Of a stretch of DNA of 64,000 bases, positions 60,870-64,000 are shown one piece after another. This stretch comes from Utricularia gibba. Lineage: Eukaryota; Streptophyta; Magnoliopsida; Lamiales; Lentibulariaceae. How positions within the stretch are numbered: the stretch's first letter is position 1; each line of letters opens with the position of its first letter. The translations under genes were made by a program, and so were the position numbers. The notes beneath the pieces are model-generated. The model did not search any database and was not told the origin of the DNA. It saw only the letters and a list, made by a program, of their open reading frames with translations. The stretch is from assembly GCA_002189035.1 (NCBI GenBank), contig NEEC01000002.1, forward strand, positions 3,495,001 to 3,559,000. The letters run 5' to 3'.

Positions 60870-63800
60870 AAAATCGATGATTGTAGGTACAAATATGCAT
60901 TAGTGTTGCAAGTTAGCGTTATTTCGTTACTGGGTTGTACTGACTTTGATTTGGTCTATTTCTTTAGATGTAGGTTTGGTCTAATTTTTATGAGTCCATG
61001 CATAGCCTTCCTTCAATTGCAGTGGCTCAATATTTAGCTCATTACATTTATGTTTTTACCTCATGGTTTCTCAAAACTATTTACCTCCTTCTTTACTGTA
61101 CATGATGTGTTCAAGTAGCACCTTTGAGTTTATGACAAGTCTGATGAGATTACCTAACATTGACTGACTCATTATCAAATCAATACTCCCTCGTGATGAG
61201 GTAATTTTGAATTCTTCGGGCCTTCATGGAAACTAGGGTTCTCCTTCCGATCCATTAGAGATCGAATATAACAAAATTACTTTGGGTAGAGTAGCTTTGT
61301 CAAGATATCCGCAATTTGGTCTTCTTAAGGTAGATATTCGAGCCTTATCTCCTGGTTCTTGACATAATCTCGTATCACATGGAATTTGATCTAAATATGC
61401 TTGCTCTTTCCGAATTGAATAAGATTCTTAGCCATGCTAATTGTTGACTTATTGTCAACCATGAGTGGTGTAGGGTTGATTTCTTCAACTCTTAAATATG
61501 ACAGAATTTTTTGTATCCAAATAAAATGATTTGTCGTTGCAGAAACCATCATATATTCAGCTTCAATTGAGGGTGGTGCGATCACTTTTTGTTTTTTGCT
61601 ACTCCATGTTATAGTTGTGTCTCCAATCATAAATAGATATCCACTCATTGATTTGAGATCCTTATTGTCTCCTGCAAAATCATTATTAGCATAATGCTTT
61701 AGGTCTAAGTCAGTATTTCTGTGAAAGAGCAATCAATGATTTATCGTACTCCTTATGTACTTTAAAATTTTCAAAGCACTCTCACGATAATTTTGATGTG
61801 GCATGGTCATGAACCTCAACAGTAGACTTACTGAAAAAGCTATGTTTGGTCTGGTCATTAAAGATACATATGTGCCTCAATTACACTTCTGTAAATTGAT
61901 TATTGTATTAAATTTCTAGGATCATCAATCGTTCTTTCTAGGATTGCATCTATCGAAGCTAACTTACAATCTTGTGAAGTAGATATAGATAATGCTTTCC
62001 TTTATCAAAGTTTGGATCTCATTATCCATTTCTTAGAGTATTTTGTTTGTGGTAGAAAGTCTTTGATTTGCGTAATTTCCAAGAAGTACCTTATTTCTTC
62101 AAGATCTAACATTTAGAAGGTATTCATGAAGTTTTCCATTTGTTTTTCAATTACATCTTCATCATCTTCACTTATCAATATATCATCCACATACAATGAG
62201 ATTATAACCATTTTTAAGTTTTCTGTTTCTAATATGTACTTCTGAAATCTTGTTCTTCATGAGATTCATACTTCTTGAAAATGGGCATCGATTTTGCTAT
62301 GCCACTCTCTTGAGGCTTACTTTATTAAATATAATGTCTTTTGCAATAGTAACACTAATAGCACATAATTTTTAGTGTTTTAGAATTAGAAAATGAATAA
62401 TATTATGCTATAAAATTAAGAGTTTATCTAGTCTTTCTATATTTTTGTGTTTGTTTACATATTTTAGTCTCAATCTTTGTTTTAATCATTTTTTTTTTAG
62501 CAATGCAACATATTTTAAGTAATGCAAATCCCAAGGAGCCTAAATTGCATAGTGAATGTGGCAGAAATTGAGGATAAAGAGAAAGAAAAACAAAGATACA
62601 AAATCCAAGGAGAGGACAAAAGAGAGAAAAATATCTCTCCTTTATGGAACACGAAACACAATTTTGGAGGGGAGAGCTGGAAAGAAAATTGCAGAAGAAC
62701 CATGAAAAAGAGAGACGAACCAGACATCAAGCCTACTTTTGAAGATTTACTTAGTTATTTAGTAATATTACTCCCAGGCTAGAGTAGATCAAAAACATCA
62801 TTTCAATGTTTTGTTGAAAACTATTTTGATTTTGAGTTGATGTTTACCTTTTATTTGTTGAGCTGTGACATGAATATGTAGATAATAATCTTCCATGCAT
62901 TAGTTTTATTTTCCTTTGTTATGAATAACTAAGCATCAAATGGTGTCTTAGAACAAAGAGGGGTAACATGTTTATTGTTCATTAAACCACATTTACCACA
63001 AAATTACACTATTTCTTTAACAAACTATGATAGATTCAGGAAGGGAATGTAGTGATACTCATCACAAACAACCTTAATTAGAGGTAGATCACATATTAGG
63101 GGAAGTCAAGGGTTTAGGTATACTTGAACCTTTTTTTTAGGTAAATAATTTTTGGTTTGGATAGGATAACTATAATAATTAGCATACTACTCTTGGGAGT
63201 CCCATGGCATCAACTCATTTCTTTCTAGGTAACAACTGAGTTTACTAGTTTATTACTTTGTTTTATTGTATGTTATCGTAAAACTGAATTAGTTTTAGCT
63301 TATACGTAATCTTCAACCATGAAAAAATTTGAATGCATTAACTTTCACATAGCAAGCACAAAACTCCTCGTGTACGACTCTAATTCACTATGCTCATATT
63401 TTTTTTATAATAAAGTATGTATTAGGTTTATAAATTTATTTGATAGGAAGAATTTACATTTTTAACGACATTTGCAAATTTTTCATTTTTCAAACACTTT
63501 ATCTTCATGTCCTTCTTTCAAAAAGACGGGTGTTTGCAAAATGTATATCTCCTCATTCAGTCATCCATTGAAAAACGCAGATTTCACATCAAGATGATAG
63601 ATCTTCCCATTTTTGCAAGCCATTAAACTGATCAAAATCTTTATTATGTCTAACCTTGCAATAGGTGCGAAAATTTCAATGTAGTCAATTCATTCCCTTT
63701 GTGAATAATCCTTAGTTACAAGCATTGCTTTCAATTTGTTGATATTTCCATCTAAGTTTAATTTGGTTTGAAAGATCCACTTAACTCCAATAACCTTTTT

Positions 63801-64000
63801 GTGGCCTATCTACTAGTTTCCATGTGTTGTTCTTATTTATCATGGCTAGCTCAATTTCCATAGCTGCTTTCTTGCCTAAATGTTGTAATGTTTGATTTAA
63901 GGTTTTTGGTTCCTTGATCATCAAACATCTTCGATAAGTGTTTGATAATTTATTCTCACCTTGTTTAGGAAAATCATCATTGCTATAACTCCTCTATTGA
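60870..64000 (-). mobile_element. Ty1/copia reverse transcriptase-RNase H part, split by a solo LTR, cut by window edge
   Basis: The N-terminal reverse transcriptase part lies at about 63495-63990 (minus-strand segments matching the LDxxS/AF-xNG and EE-x-Y region, with stops). It resumes at about 62345-62000 with LYVDDILIS, the catalytic YVDD box. RNase H at 61732-61391 reads YANNDFAGDNKDLKSMSGYL, WSSKKQKVIAPPSIEAEYMM and FGKSKHI. A tail with a polypurine-like GAGGGAGT at about 61196-61203 precedes the probable 3' LTR. LTR family A copy 3 (62356-63494) separates the two halves. Confidence 0.85.
62356..63494 (+). mobile_element. Solo LTR of family A, copy 3 (1139 bp), TSD AACAC
   Basis: Starts TAATAGCACATAATTTTTAG (first bases altered from TGATAA) and ends TTTTTCA. 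Flanks are AACAC at 62351-62355 and AACAC at 63495-63499. The copia reverse transcriptase frame is continuous across the site once the insert and one flank are discounted, which fixes the boundaries independently. Confidence 0.93.

Noticed and set aside
1-64000. CRISPR-like spaced repeats, operons, rRNA or tRNA genes
   Set aside because: Tandem repeats here have no regular unique spacers; no T-loop/anticodon pattern or rRNA core was seen by eye, and gene structure is eukaryotic. A covariance-model scan would be decisive.

Overview
This is a window of nuclear DNA from a seed plant, most likely a flowering plant. The evidence is short GT-AG introns with AT-rich interiors, a plastid sigma factor, plant-only families (PLATZ, ACR, XTH, RABC), and plant Ty1/copia, Ty3 Athila-type, Mutator-like and PIF/Harbinger elements. 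I cannot name the species. There is no bacterial operon structure, CRISPR array, rRNA or recognisable tRNA.

Layout. 1-2.05 kb: decayed MULE. 4.4-7.05 kb (+): SIG6, a plastid RNA polymerase sigma factor in nine exons. 7.1-29 kb: transposon-rich tract. It holds a minisatellite split by two LTRs, a copia remnant, and a PIF/Harbinger transposase split by an LTR that is itself split by another LTR. It continues with an FCP1-like phosphatase fragment, an Athila-type gag-pro with its LTR and tRNA-Asp-like primer site, a galacturonosyltransferase (GAUT) fragment lying among LTR pieces, and a copia gag remnant. 29.1-37.5 kb: gene island with XTH32-like (+), RFWD3-like RING/WD40 E3 ligase (-) and ACR9-like ACT-domain protein (+). 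37.9-48.7 kb: second transposon tract, mainly a minus-strand copia element carrying a solo LTR. 48.8-55.3 kb: second gene island with RABC1/RAB18-type GTPase (-), a PLATZ zinc-finger protein (-) and the ESCRT-I subunit VPS37 (+). 55.5-64 kb: an EMC1 exon fragment, a nearly intact 4.7 kb MULE, and a copia element split by another solo LTR and running off the right edge.

The seven host genes are not functionally linked. They cover plastid transcription, wall xyloglucan remodelling, ubiquitin ligation, ACT-domain sensing, Rab trafficking, DNA binding and ESCRT sorting. XTH32 and RFWD3 are tail to tail. RFWD3/ACR9 and PLATZ/VPS37 are head to head across short intergenic regions with G-box cores.

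I did not find an undescribed molecular system. The most informative observations are: datable layers of nested LTR insertions with matching 5-bp target duplications; an in-frame, stop-free 84-nt intron in SIG6; a one-base discrepancy at a VPS37 splice junction; two GC-AG introns; and three derelict host-gene fragments. All coordinates and reading frames were worked out by eye from the sequence; family assignments come from remembered conserved motifs.
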